A stretch of 64,000 nt of DNA. Source: Hyphomicrobiales bacterium. GTDB taxonomy: Bacteria > Pseudomonadota > Alphaproteobacteria > Rhizobiales > Xanthobacteraceae. The stretch is taken from NCBI GenBank assembly GCA_016185205.1, contig JACPOA010000016.1, forward strand, positions 156,945 to 220,944, in the 5' to 3' direction. A model generated the notes under the pieces. The model searched no databases, was not told the origin of the DNA, and saw only the letters and a list, made by a program, of their open reading frames with translations. The position numbers were made by a program, and so were the translations under genes. Positions 16,161-26,162 of the stretch are shown here, piece after piece (the stretch's first letter is position 1; every line of letters begins with the position of its first letter).

Positions 16161-16817
16161 TTAATCTTCAGGATGATGGCCGCCTTCCGACTTGCTGGCC
16201 CTGGCAAAGGTCGAGGGCACCGTCAGAAGGCCGGCATCCACCGGAACGACGGTCAACTGGACCGGATTCACTTTGATCGGCGAGCTGAAGCCGTCGACCC
16301 GCCCGGTCCCCTCCACTTTCAGGACGATATTCTCCGCAGTCGTCCAGACGTCGCCCTCGAACGGGATTTGATCTTCGAAGATCGTGCCGCGGACCCGGTA
16401 CTTGGTGACCGACCGTTCCAGCAATGTGTCGGTCCCGACTTCCTCCGCGGTCGCAGCCTCGACGCCGACCCAACGCCGTCCGTCCGCGGCCGGCTTCTTC
16501 AAGGCGACCGGCCTCCAATACGTCCGCACGCGCGGAATCATCGTCGTCGTCTGCTTGCGGTCGAGATCGACCAGCGTGACGATGCCGACAAGCTCAATTC
16601 TGATCCGGCGCTCGGTGTAGACGTAACGGGCCGGAACATTGATGGAGTGATCGGAGGCGCGTGTGATCTCGACATCGAGCACGTATTGCACCGTCGGCGC
16701 GATCCGCGGGTCGGCCGCCGCCGGTGCCGACCAAGCGGCAATCAAAACGGCGATGATGGCCGGGACAATGACCGGGCCGCGGTCAGGTCTCGAAGGGCTC
16801 AGGGCGTGTTTCAACAT
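16161..16817 (-). CDS. Secreted hypothetical protein
   Basis: A 218-residue protein with an N-terminal signal peptide (VIVPAIIAVLIAAWSAPAAA, cleavage likely just after). The mature part is mostly predicted beta structure, with no Cys and no recognised catalytic motif; segments include APTVQYVLDVEI, TTTMIPRVRTYWRPV and IPFEGDVWTTAENIVLKVEG. I do not recognise a family. The ATG at 16817 gives a normal signal peptide; the frame is open to 16880. It lies upstream of, and in the same direction as, the L,D-transpeptidase gene with about 125 bp between them, so co-expression and an envelope role are possible but unproven. Confidence 0.7.
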   Translation of the reverse strand: MLKHALSPSRPDRGPVIVPAIIAVLIAAWSAPAAADPRIAPTVQYVLDVEITRASDHSINVPARYVYTERRIRIELVGIVTLVDLDRKQTTTMIPRVRTYWRPVALKKPAADGRRWVGVEAATAEEVGTDTLLERSVTKYRVRGTIFEDQIPFEGDVWTTAENIVLKVEGTGRVDGFSSPIKVNPVQLTVVPVDAGLLTVPSTFARASKSEGGHHPED

Positions 16818-17056
16818 GGGAAGCCACCACCTCAAACCGACATTTCCCAGATGACCAAAGATCGGCGTAAAGGCTAGCATCCCCGCCGGCGACCACGGAA
16901 GTCATGAGGTCATAAGGTTAACGCGTGCGCGGCTCGCCGCCGAACGGCTGATCCAGGCGGCGGGACATCCAGTAGTCGCCCGATTTTCCGTGGCTACTGG
17001 ATTGCCCACCTACGCAGGCAATGACAGAAAGAGTAAATGCCCGCGCCCTGGAATGA

Positions 17057-19210
<2,154 letters not shown>

Positions 19211-19217
19211 GCTCCCT

Positions 19218-19248
19218 TTATCCCTCCCCGCGAAGCGGGCAGGGATAA
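19218..19248. terminator. Hairpin between convergent ligA and efflux-pump genes
   Basis: The arms TTATCCCTCCCCGC (19218-19231) and GCGGGCAGGGATAA (19235-19248) pair with one mismatch around GAA. It lies between two convergent genes and could stop both. The sequence also resembles the CTCCCC/GGGGAG repeat family. Confidence 0.6.
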
Positions 19249-19254
19249 GAAAGG

Positions 19255-20514
19255 CTAGCGCCGCACCAACACCCCATACGCCACACCCGCCGCCGCCGCC
19301 ACGGCCAGCATCTGCCAGGCCATCGGCATGGCGGTGCTCGCGCCGGGGAGCAGCATTGAAATCACCTGCGTTGCGGCCGCGCCGGTCGCCATCTGCGTGA
19401 AGCCGGTCATGCCGGAGGCGGTGCCGGCCGCCTGCGGGCGCACGCTGACCGCGCCGGCAATCGCATTCGGCAGCAGCAAGCCGTTGCCGTAGGAGATGAC
19501 GAGTTGCGGCAGGAAGATGATCGCGGGTCCTGCCTCCGGCATGGTGGCGACCAGCGCGCAAGTGAGACTGGCGCCGATGAGTTCGAACACGATGCCGGCC
19601 GTGATCATGGCGTCGATGCCGAAGCGCTGCGACAGCCGCGCGGCGGTGAAGTTGCCGCTCATATAGCCGAGCGAGGTCACCGCGAACCACATCCCGAATT
19701 CGGCCGAGCTGCGGCCCATCAGCGTCACCACCACATGCGGGCCGCCGCCGAGAAACGTGAAGAACGGCGCCGAGCCGAGCGCGCCGACCAGCACGTAGCC
19801 GTGGAATTTGGCGTTGCCGAGCAAAGCGCGGGTTTCATGCGCCAGCATTCCGCGCGTCTGCGCCACGCTCGCCGGCCGCGTCTCCGGCAGCACGAACACC
19901 GCCCACAGCAGCACCGCGGCGGAAAACAGCGAGATGAACATGAAGATCGCTTCCCAGCCGAAAGCGGTATCGAGAATGCCGCCGACCAGCGGCGCGATCA
20001 TCGGCGCGATCACCATGGCGGTGGTGACCAGCCCGATCATGGCGGCGGCGCGGTCGCGCTCGTAGAGATCGCGGATGATGGCGCGTCCGATTACGATGCC
20101 GGTCGAGGCGCCGATCGCCTGCACGATGCGGGCGGCGATCAGCGCGCCGATCGAGGCGGCGGCGATGGCGGCGAGCGAGGCCAGCACGTTCAGCGTCAGC
20201 CCGGCCAGCACCACCGGGCGGCGGCCGAAGCGGTCTGACAGCGGCCCGAGCAGCAACTGGGCGGCGGCGAGGCTCAACAGATAGAGCGAGAGCGTGAGCT
20301 GCACCGTGCCGGCGTCGGTGGCCAGCCGCGTGACCAGGCCGGGCAGCGCCGGCACCAGGATGTTGAGCGTGGCCGGGCCGATGGCGGTCATCGCCATCAG
20401 CAGCGCCAGCAGGCGCCAATTCTTTTTTTCACCTCTCCCCTGGGGGGAGAGGTCGCCCGCCGAAGCTTTAGCAAGGGCGGGCAGGTGAGGGGGCTCGGGA
20501 TTATCGTGAGACAC
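19255..20514 (-). CDS. Bcr/CflA-family multidrug efflux transporter (MFS)
   Basis: A 419-residue, 12-helix MFS proton antiporter. Family features are AIGPATLNILVPALPGL in helix 1, the loop 2-3 motif GPLSDRFGRRPVVLAG, RIVQAIGASTGIVIGRAIIR in helix 4, and LPETRPAS after helix 6. The Bcr/CflA family exports drugs such as bicyclomycin or chloramphenicol; the substrate here is unknown. The GTG at 20514 lies 2 bp after the upstream aminopeptidase stop, so the pair is probably one operon. Residues about 7-30 are encoded by the palindromic repeat at 20430-20497, giving a hydrophilic tail (LPALAKASAGDLSPQGRGE). A later start at 20397 would cut into helix 1. Confidence 0.85.
   Translation of the reverse strand: MSHDNPEPPHLPALAKASAGDLSPQGRGEKKNWRLLALLMAMTAIGPATLNILVPALPGLVTRLATDAGTVQLTLSLYLLSLAAAQLLLGPLSDRFGRRPVVLAGLTLNVLASLAAIAAASIGALIAARIVQAIGASTGIVIGRAIIRDLYERDRAAAMIGLVTTAMVIAPMIAPLVGGILDTAFGWEAIFMFISLFSAAVLLWAVFVLPETRPASVAQTRGMLAHETRALLGNAKFHGYVLVGALGSAPFFTFLGGGPHVVVTLMGRSSAEFGMWFAVTSLGYMSGNFTAARLSQRFGIDAMITAGIVFELIGASLTCALVATMPEAGPAIIFLPQLVISYGNGLLLPNAIAGAVSVRPQAAGTASGMTGFTQMATGAAATQVISMLLPGASTAMPMAWQMLAVAAAAGVAYGVLVRR
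20430..20497. repeat. CTCTCCCC/GGGGAGAG repeat inside the efflux-pump N-terminus
   Basis: The hairpin CACCTCTCCCC-TGG-GGGGAGAGGT is followed by a second pair, GCCCGCC and GGGCGGGC, around GAAGCTTTAGC, and then GGTGAGGGGGCT. The same outline, with CACCTCTCC...GGTGAGGGG ends, recurs at 63221-63272. It is read in frame as part of the transporter. Confidence 0.75.
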
Positions 20515-20516
20515 GG

Positions 20517-22346
20517 TCAAAGCGGCCGTGTCGCCGCGTCGAGCCAGGCGCGCGTAGCAGGATCGAGCAGGGGGCCGAGCAGCTCGGCCACGCGGCCATG
20601 ATAGCTGTCGACCCAGGCGCGCTCCTTGCCGGTGAGCAGGCGGGTGTCGATCAGCCGGCGGTCGATGGCGGCAAGCGTCAGCGTCTCGAAACCGTTGAGC
20701 GGCTTCTCGGCGCCCGGCGGCGCGGGGGCCGCGACCACCAGCAGCAGGTTCTCGATGCGGATGCCGTAGCCGCCGGTTTTGTAGTAGCCGGGCTCGTTCG
20801 ACAGGATCATGCCGCGCTGCAGCGCCACCGTGCCCAATTTGGAGATGCGCGCCGGCCCCTCGTGCACCGACAGATAGCTGCCGACGCCGTGGCCGGTGCC
20901 GTGATCGAAATCGAGGCCGGCCTGCCACAGCGCGGTGCGCGCGAGCGGATCGAGCTGGGCGCCGCTGGTGTTGTCCGGAAACACCGCGGTGGCGATGGCG
21001 ACGTGGCCCTTAAGCACGCGGGTGAAACGGTCGCGCATCTCCTCGCGCGGTGCGCCGATCGCGACGGTGCGGGTGATGTCGGTGGTGCCGTCCTCGTATT
21101 GCGCGCCGGAATCGACCAGGAACAATTCGTTCAGGCCGATTGCGCGGTTGGAGGCGCGGGTGACGCGGTAATGCACGATCGCGCCGTTCGGCCCGGAGCC
21201 GGCGATGGTGGGGAACGAAATGTCCCTGAGCGCGCCGGTGTCGCGGCGGAAGCTTTCCAGCGCCTGCACGGCGTCGATCTCGGTCAATTTCCCCGACGGC
21301 GCTTGCGCGTCGAGCCAGGCCAGGAAGCGCGCCACCGCCACGCCGTCGCGCAGATGCGCGGCGCGCGCACCCGCGATCTCGGCCTGGTTCTTCACGGACT
21401 TCATCAGCGCGATTGGGTCGGCGCCGCGCATGGGCTTGCCGCCGCTCTCCGTCAGCAGCCGCGTGAGCGCATCGGCCGCGCTGGCCTGGTCGAGCCGCAC
21501 CACTTTGTCCTTGAGCGCGCCCAGGTCGCGGGCGAGATCGTCCGGTGCGCGCACGGCGGCGAACTCCTCCAGCGCGTGGCGCGTTTTGTTGTCGAGCTTG
21601 GCGGCGTCGACATAGAGCGCCGGGCGGCCCTCGCGCGGCACCGTCGCGAAGGCGAGCGCGAGCGGCGTATGCGCCACGTCGGCGCCGCGGATATTGAAGG
21701 CCCAGGCCACGTTCTGCGGATCCGACACCACCAGCACATCGGCGGGCAGCTTGCTGAGCTCGGCGCGGATGCGCTTGAGCTTGTCGGCGGCATTCTCGCC
21801 GGCGAAGTTAATGTCGCGCAGGCTGATCGCTCCGGAAGGCGGCGCGGGTCGGTCGGTCCACAACGCATCGATCGGATTGCCGTCGACCGCCACCAGTTCG
21901 GCGCCGGTGCTGGCGCAGGCGCGGCGCAGTCTGTCGGCATTCTCGGTCGTGTGCAGCCAGGGATCGTAGCCGAGCCGGGCGCCGCTCTTGAGATTCTGCT
22001 CGAGCCATCGCTCCGGCGGATTGTCCACCAGATGCGCGATGGCGAAAATCTTGACGTCGACCTGGTCGGCCGCCTGCACGGTGTAGCGGCCATCGACGAA
22101 CAGCGCGGCGCGTTCGGCCAGCACGATCGCGGCCCCGGCCGAGCCGCTGAAGCCGGTGAGCCAGGCCAGCCGCTCTTCGCTGGCCGGCAGATATTCGTTC
22201 TGCTGGCGATCGGCGCGCGGCACGGCAAAACCATCAAGTCCGCGCCGCTTGAGCTCGGCGCGCAAGGCAGCGATGCGCGCCGGCGTCGCCGCGCGCTCGC
22301 TCAGATCGTCGAAGGACTGCAAGCGGGCCTCGAACATGGCCGGCAC
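20517..22346 (-). CDS. Xaa-Pro aminopeptidase (peptidase M24B)
   Basis: A 609-residue cytoplasmic metallopeptidase that removes N-terminal residues preceding proline. Three domains are visible: two N-terminal creatinase-like domains (DGFAVPRADRQQNEYLPASE; DPQNVAWAFNIRGADV) and a C-terminal pita-bread catalytic domain. The metal ligands are in place: Asp in LFLVDSGAQY, Asp in DGTTDITRT, His in FDHGTGHGVGSYLSVHEGP, Glu in ILSNEPGYY and Glu in IRIENLLLV. The length fits the long eukaryote-like APP form common in alphaproteobacteria. MPAM at 22346 or the ATG at 22337 could be the start. Confidence 0.94.
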   Translation of the reverse strand: MPAMFEARLQSFDDLSERAATPARIAALRAELKRRGLDGFAVPRADRQQNEYLPASEERLAWLTGFSGSAGAAIVLAERAALFVDGRYTVQAADQVDVKIFAIAHLVDNPPERWLEQNLKSGARLGYDPWLHTTENADRLRRACASTGAELVAVDGNPIDALWTDRPAPPSGAISLRDINFAGENAADKLKRIRAELSKLPADVLVVSDPQNVAWAFNIRGADVAHTPLALAFATVPREGRPALYVDAAKLDNKTRHALEEFAAVRAPDDLARDLGALKDKVVRLDQASAADALTRLLTESGGKPMRGADPIALMKSVKNQAEIAGARAAHLRDGVAVARFLAWLDAQAPSGKLTEIDAVQALESFRRDTGALRDISFPTIAGSGPNGAIVHYRVTRASNRAIGLNELFLVDSGAQYEDGTTDITRTVAIGAPREEMRDRFTRVLKGHVAIATAVFPDNTSGAQLDPLARTALWQAGLDFDHGTGHGVGSYLSVHEGPARISKLGTVALQRGMILSNEPGYYKTGGYGIRIENLLLVVAAPAPPGAEKPLNGFETLTLAAIDRRLIDTRLLTGKERAWVDSYHGRVAELLGPLLDPATRAWLDAATRPL

Positions 22347-22492
22347 TCTAACGTGCTGCGTAGCCCGGGCAACGCAGGCATGCGCGCCTTGCGCGGGGAC
22401 CGCCGCATGACAGCGCCGGCGAAATTTTCGGGCCGCGCTGGCGCCTTATTCGGCAACGAATCGGCGATTTGACTCAAAATTGTGCAATGCAG

Positions 22493-22624
22493 CAATTAGA
22501 CCTGAAAATGTCGCAGGTCTCACCCATTCGTTAAGCATTTCATGCCTGATTTAATTGGCTGGCATGCGTTGTTATGCGTTCTATGCATAGCTAAAAGAGA
22601 CTATGTTGCATTGCAATAGTCAGG
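22493..22624 (+). promoter_or_regulatory. Upstream region of the 65-residue protein, with inverted repeats
   Basis: AT-richer DNA holding TTGCATTGCAA (about 22608-22618), a perfect 5+1+5 palindrome flanked by ACTA...TAGT. Two nearby ATGCGTT direct repeats lie around 22565-22580. It is a plausible operator-promoter region. No sigma-70 boxes could be fixed. Confidence 0.35.
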
Positions 22625-22677
22625 GACGTGAGCCGGACACTTTGCTGACGCCGCCGGACTTGAGAAGGAGAAGTGCC

Positions 22678-22875
22678 ATGGTTGCCGTTACATTTGGCGT
22701 TGCCACCCCCGCCGTTGCCGACAGCAAGAGTGCCCGCAAGCGGAAGGGCGTGTTCACGATGATGCTCGAGGCGATCGCCGCTTCGCAGATGAAGCGCGCC
22801 GAGCGCGAAATTGCCCGCTATCGGTATCTGCTCCCGCGCGAGGGCGACGAACCCTTGCCGTTCGGCGACCGGTAA
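22678..22875 (+). CDS. Conserved small hypothetical protein
   Basis: A 65-residue protein with a strong ribosome-binding site (GAGAAGGAG) ahead of the ATG at 22678. The first half is VTFGVATPAVADSKSARKRK. The second half is one basic amphipathic helix (MMLEAIAASQMKRAEREIAR) ending in YRYLLPREGDEPLPFGD. The tone recalls DUF1127-like small proteins of rhizobia, but I cannot assign a family. A leader of about 200 bp with two inverted repeats precedes it. Confidence 0.6.
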   Translation: MVAVTFGVATPAVADSKSARKRKGVFTMMLEAIAASQMKRAEREIARYRYLLPREGDEPLPFGDR

Positions 22876-22897
22876 TTCGACGTTTCACAGCAACAAA

Positions 22898-22927
22898 ACC
22901 GCCCCGGTTATCCCCGGCCGGGGCGGT
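22898..22927 (-). terminator. Terminator hairpin overlapping the prmA stop codon
   Basis: The arms ACCGCCCCGG (22898-22907) and CCGGGGCGGT (22918-22927) are a perfect 10-bp stem. On the minus strand it is followed by TTTTGTTG, as in an intrinsic terminator for prmA. The prmA stop codon (22908-22910) lies in the loop. It could also end the + strand gene at 22875. Confidence 0.75.
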
Positions 22928-23990
22928 GCTTATTTCCACGCCGCAGCACCAGCGTCGTCCAGCCGTCGATCTGGAGGGGCCGCTCGAGCGTGAGGCCCTG
23001 CGCGCGATAGATCGCGAGCACGGCATTGGCGTGCGACGGCAACAATCCGGACAGCACGATGCGCGCATGCGGCGCGGCGAGCGCGCGGATCGGTACCGCG
23101 AGCCGCAGCAGCGGCCCCAGCAGGATATTGGCGAAGATCAGATCGTAGGGCGCCTGCGCCGCGATTATGCGCGCATTGGCGCCGGCGGCGCGGACGAATG
23201 CGATCGCCGGCGTGCCATTGAGCCGCGCATTGGCGCGCGCCGCTTCGACCGCGACCGGGTCGTTGTCGCCGGCGATGACGCGCGCGCTCAGGATTTTCGC
23301 CGCCGCGATCGCCAGCACGCCCGAACCGGTGCCGATGTCGAGAATTTTCTTATCCCTCCCCCTGTAAGGGGGAGGGTGGCTAGCGTAGCGAGCCGGGTGG
23401 GGGTCGTGTCGTTGATAAGTGACCCCACCCCGATCCTCGCTGCGCCATAGCCGATGCTTTCGCATCGGCGTTCTTCCCCCAAGTACGGCGGCCGAAGGCC
23501 GCCTATGTCGACCCTCCCCTTTCAGGGGAGGGATAGGAGTATCGCGCCGCCGCTTCGCCAAGGCATCGAACGCCAGTAGACAACCGAGCGTGGTGCCGTG
23601 GTGGCCGGTGCCGAACGCCAGCGCGGCCTCGATCTCGATGCCGATGTCGTTGGGCTTGACGCGCGCGCGGTCGTGCGCGCCATGCACGAGGAAGCGGCCG
23701 GCGCGCACCGGCTGCAAACGGCTAAGGCTTTCCTTGACCCAGTCGGCCGGTGCCACCTGCTCGATGCTGAGCGCGGCCGCCGCCGCATCGCCCGCCGCGA
23801 CCGCGATCAGGGCGCGCAAGGCCGCTTGCTCCGGGGCCTCGCGGAAATGCACGGCCAGCTGCCACTGGCCGCCGTCGCCCTCGAAGGCCGAGCAGACGCA
23901 GTCGTTGGGCTCGAGCGTTTCGGCGAGATAGCTGGCGAGCCGGCGGGCGGTCGGCTCGTCGCAGAACAGGCGGGCGACAGCGGTGGTCAT
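22908..23990 (-). CDS. prmA: Ribosomal protein L11 methyltransferase with a repeat-encoded insertion
   Basis: PrmA trimethylates ribosomal protein L11 using S-adenosylmethionine. Recognisable parts are the N-terminal substrate-binding region, the hinge VKPNDIGIEIEAALAFGTGH, the SAM motif I KILDIGTGSGVLAIAAAKIL, GDNDPVAVEAARANARLNG, and the catalytic-domain LIFANILLGPLLRLAVPI. Between about residues 150 and 213, directly before motif I, sit about 64 foreign residues (IPPLKGEGRHRR, HPARYASHPPPYRGR) encoded by repeat DNA at 23350-23540. Normal PrmA is about 290-300 residues; this one is 360. The frame is intact. The ATG at 23990 gives the start; a TTG at 23996 is also in frame. Confidence 0.88.
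   Translation of the reverse strand: MTTAVARLFCDEPTARRLASYLAETLEPNDCVCSAFEGDGGQWQLAVHFREAPEQAALRALIAVAAGDAAAAALSIEQVAPADWVKESLSRLQPVRAGRFLVHGAHDRARVKPNDIGIEIEAALAFGTGHHGTTLGCLLAFDALAKRRRDTPIPPLKGEGRHRRPSAAVLGGRTPMRKHRLWRSEDRGGVTYQRHDPHPARYASHPPPYRGRDKKILDIGTGSGVLAIAAAKILSARVIAGDNDPVAVEAARANARLNGTPAIAFVRAAGANARIIAAQAPYDLIFANILLGPLLRLAVPIRALAAPHARIVLSGLLPSHANAVLAIYRAQGLTLERPLQIDGWTTLVLRRGNKHRPGRG
23350..23540. repeat. Composite palindromic repeat inside prmA
   Basis: The left hairpin is TATCCCTCCCCC-TGTAA-GGGGGAGGG and the right end is CCTCCCCTTTCAGGGGAGGGATA, so the composite has inverted TATCCCTCCCC ends. Between them are GCTAGCGTAGCGAGC, CCGATGCTTTCGCATCGG and GGCGGCCGAAGGCCGCC hairpins. 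The segment is in frame with prmA. Confidence 0.85.
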
Positions 23991-24020
23991 TCGCAATACT
24001 TAGCATTATGTAAGGGCGCG

Positions 24021-24639
24021 ATGACCATCGACCCCCCCCAGCACCGTCGACAGCGAGACCCTCGCGCTGGCCCGCCGCAGCGGCTGGCCGGACGACCTGC
24101 GCGTGCTGCTCGCGCGCTTTCCGCGCGAGCAATGGCAGGGGCACGCCAATCTCGGCGAGATGGCGCGCTTCTGGCTGTCGCGCCACGCGATGTTTCGCGA
24201 ACTGGCGAGCATGATCTCGGGCATCGAGGCGGGGTTTCGCGAGGGCAGGCTGCCGGCCGCCGAATTCCCGCGCCAACTGGTGCCGCGGCTGCAGTTCCTG
24301 CTGTCGCAGCTTGAGGTGCATCACCAGATCGAGGACCTGCATTATTTCCCCATTTTCCGCGCCGCCGATGCGCGGCTGGCGCGCGGCTTCGACGTGCTGG
24401 AAGGCGACCACCACGCCATCCATGCCGACATGGACGCCACGGCCGAGACGGCGAACGCGCTGTTGCGCGCATTGGCGGCTAATGCCGATACGCTCACACG
24501 CTGCGGCGAGGCCTATGCGCAGGCGAGCGGCGCGCTGCTCAAGGGGCTGATCCGGCATCTCGACGACGAGGAGGATCTGATCGTGCCGCTGATCCTCGAG
24601 CGCGGCGAAACGGCGCTCGGCGTCGCGCATCATACCTAG
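24021..24639 (+). CDS. Hemerythrin-like domain protein, apparent +1 frameshift in a C8 tract
   Basis: The protein has hemerythrin-like His/Glu spacing: RFWLSRHAMFREL, LEVHHQIEDLHYFPIFRA, LEGDHHAIHADM and RHLDDEEDLIVPLIL. The family binds a di-iron centre and has been linked to oxygen, NO or iron handling. The downstream frame (open from a GTG at 24103 to the stop at 24639) lacks a normal start. The ATG at 24021, with TAAGGG ahead, is one base out of frame. Dropping one C from the eight at 24032-24039 joins MTIDPPSTVDSETLALARR to the rest. This is either a sequencing or assembly error, a recent mutation, or a slippery tract. Confidence 0.65.
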
Positions 24640-24641
24640 CC

Positions 24642-24740
24642 GTCATTCCGGGGCGCGCAGAAAGTGCGCGAACCCGGAATCCAGAAACCTACGCTGAGCT
24701 TGCCTCTGGATTCCGGGTCCGCCGCTGCGCGGCGTGCCGG
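24642..24740. repeat. GTCATTCCGGGGCGCGC...CCGGAATCCAGA repeat, copy 1
   Basis: About 100 bp downstream of the hemerythrin-like gene, with GAACCCGGAATCCAGA and TCTGGATTCCGGGTCC as inverted arms. A sister copy lies inside uvrD at 30118-30216. Confidence 0.7.
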
Positions 24741-24791
24741 TATTTGCCGCCGGCGAGCTTGCGGATCATTCATGTTCCTCGCAACCGCACT

Positions 24792-25394
24792 TCACCAGCC
24801 GAACGGGAAGGGGAAGCCGTAACCGCGGCGCTCGTAATAGGGCCGCTCGCGGTAGTAATAAGAGCGCCCACCGTCGTCATAGTCGCGCGACTTGCGCGTG
24901 CGCCGCACCGGGGCGTCCTCGTTGATATCGCCGTTGCGCGCGGCCAGCTCGGTGGCGCTGGGGAGATCGCCGGTCAGCGCCACGCGGGCGTTCTTGACGC
25001 CGTGCTGCTTGACCAGCGCGAACAGCGTGGCGGCGTTTTCCGGCGCCAGCCGCACGCAGCCGTGCGAGGCCGGCGTGCCCAAGCGGCGCCGCTCGTAGCT
25101 GCCGTGGATGGCGTGGCCTTCCTGGGTGAAGAAGATGGAATGCGGCATCGGCGCGTCGTCCCACTCGCGCGAGAAATGATGGCGCTCCATGCGGAACGGC
25201 TGGAATTCGCCGGCCGGCGTGTCGTAGGGACCCTTGCCGGTGGACACCGGCCAGACGTAGCGCGGATCGCCATCGACCGTGACAGTCATCTGCTGTTTGA
25301 ACTTGTCGATGGTGATGAGCACATCGGCGCGCGCGGCGGGCATGGCGGCCAGCAGCGCAATGGCGAGCGCCGGCAACAGGCGGCTGAGACGCAT
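24792..25394 (-). CDS. Small secreted L,D-transpeptidase (YkuD)
   Basis: A 200-residue exported protein with the signal peptide MRLSRLLPALAIALLAAMPA, cleaved after ARA. One YkuD domain follows: DVLITIDKFKQQMTVTVDG, YVWPVSTGKGPYDTPAGEF, and the active site GTPASHGCVRLAPENAATL (Cys nucleophile). It would remodel peptidoglycan cross-links in the periplasm. The tail is Arg- and Tyr-rich (RSYYYRERPYYERRGYG). The ATG at 25394 has GAGGGGG about seven bases ahead, which decides the start. It is the second of three YkuD genes in the window. Confidence 0.9.
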   Translation of the reverse strand: MRLSRLLPALAIALLAAMPAARADVLITIDKFKQQMTVTVDGDPRYVWPVSTGKGPYDTPAGEFQPFRMERHHFSREWDDAPMPHSIFFTQEGHAIHGSYERRRLGTPASHGCVRLAPENAATLFALVKQHGVKNARVALTGDLPSATELAARNGDINEDAPVRRTRKSRDYDDGGRSYYYRERPYYERRGYGFPFPFGW

Positions 25395-25652
25395 GACGAT
25401 CCCCCTCAGCTCTGACGCGAACAGTATCAGCATAGCACAGGCGGGCGAAAGATTGTGGCGGGCAGTGTACATTTCGCGCCGGCCGCGACGTCAGCGACAT
25501 CGACTTTGGCGGCAAAAGGGCGCACGCTATCTGCGACCGAAACGCCAGCGCAAAGCGGCCGGGCCTCCCATCCAACTCCAGCGACCGGAACCCATCCGGG
25601 TGTCCGTCACCCTCGCGCGCCGACCCTTAAGGTCGGGCGAAAGGACAGTCTC

Positions 25653-26015
25653 ATGAAATTGCCACCCATGCTGCAAGGCGATTCGCTGACGCGCCTCCTG
25701 CAAGGCGCGGCCGCCGGTTGCGCGATCACGTTGGTGCTCGGCTTCGGCTGGGGCGGCTGGCAGCTGAACAGCAAGGTGCAGAAGATGGCGCAAGAGCGAG
25801 CCAACAGCGCGGTGGTCGCGGTGCTGGCGCCGATTTGCGCCGACAAATTCCAGCACGCGGCCGGCGCCCCGGCGACTCTGGTCAAGCTGAAGGCGACCGA
25901 CAGCTGGAAGCAGGACACCTTCGTCGCGGACGGCGGCTGGGCGACCTTCCCCGGCAGCGAGCCCAACCGCAACGTGGCGGAAGCCTGCGCCAAGATGCTC
26001 AACGATTTGAAGTAG
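25653..26015 (+). CDS. Conserved hypothetical protein with one N-terminal membrane segment
   Basis: A 120-residue protein. A membrane anchor of about 20 residues (LLQGAAAGCAITLVLGFGWG) is followed by a helical region with KVQKMAQERANSAVVAVLAP and a final part with two Cys (APICADKF, EACAKML). Similar small proteins occur in Bradyrhizobium-type genomes, but no function is known to me. An AAAGGAC precedes the ATG. It is divergent from the L,D-transpeptidase gene across a 258-bp spacer. Confidence 0.65.
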   Translation: MKLPPMLQGDSLTRLLQGAAAGCAITLVLGFGWGGWQLNSKVQKMAQERANSAVVAVLAPICADKFQHAAGAPATLVKLKATDSWKQDTFVADGGWATFPGSEPNRNVAEACAKMLNDLK

Positions 26016-26022
26016 GCAGGCC

Positions 26023-26142
26023 TGTCATGGCCGGGCAAAAGGCGCGAAGCGCCGTCTTCGCGCCTGAAGTCCCGGCCATCCACGCCTTTCTTTGCTGGCG
26101 CTCTTAAGACGTGGATGCGCGGGTCAAGCCCGCGCATGACGG
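26023..26142. repeat. TGTCATGGCCGGGC...GCGCATGACGG palindromic element, second copy
   Basis: Same family as 5241-5330: TCATGGCCGGGC and CCCGGCCATCCACG in the left half, GTGGATGCGCGGGTCAAGCC and GCGCATGACG in the right. A GGCGCGAAGCGCC hairpin sits inside. It lies between two convergent genes. Confidence 0.75.
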
Positions 26143-26162
26143 TGGAATTTGACGCGCCCGCT

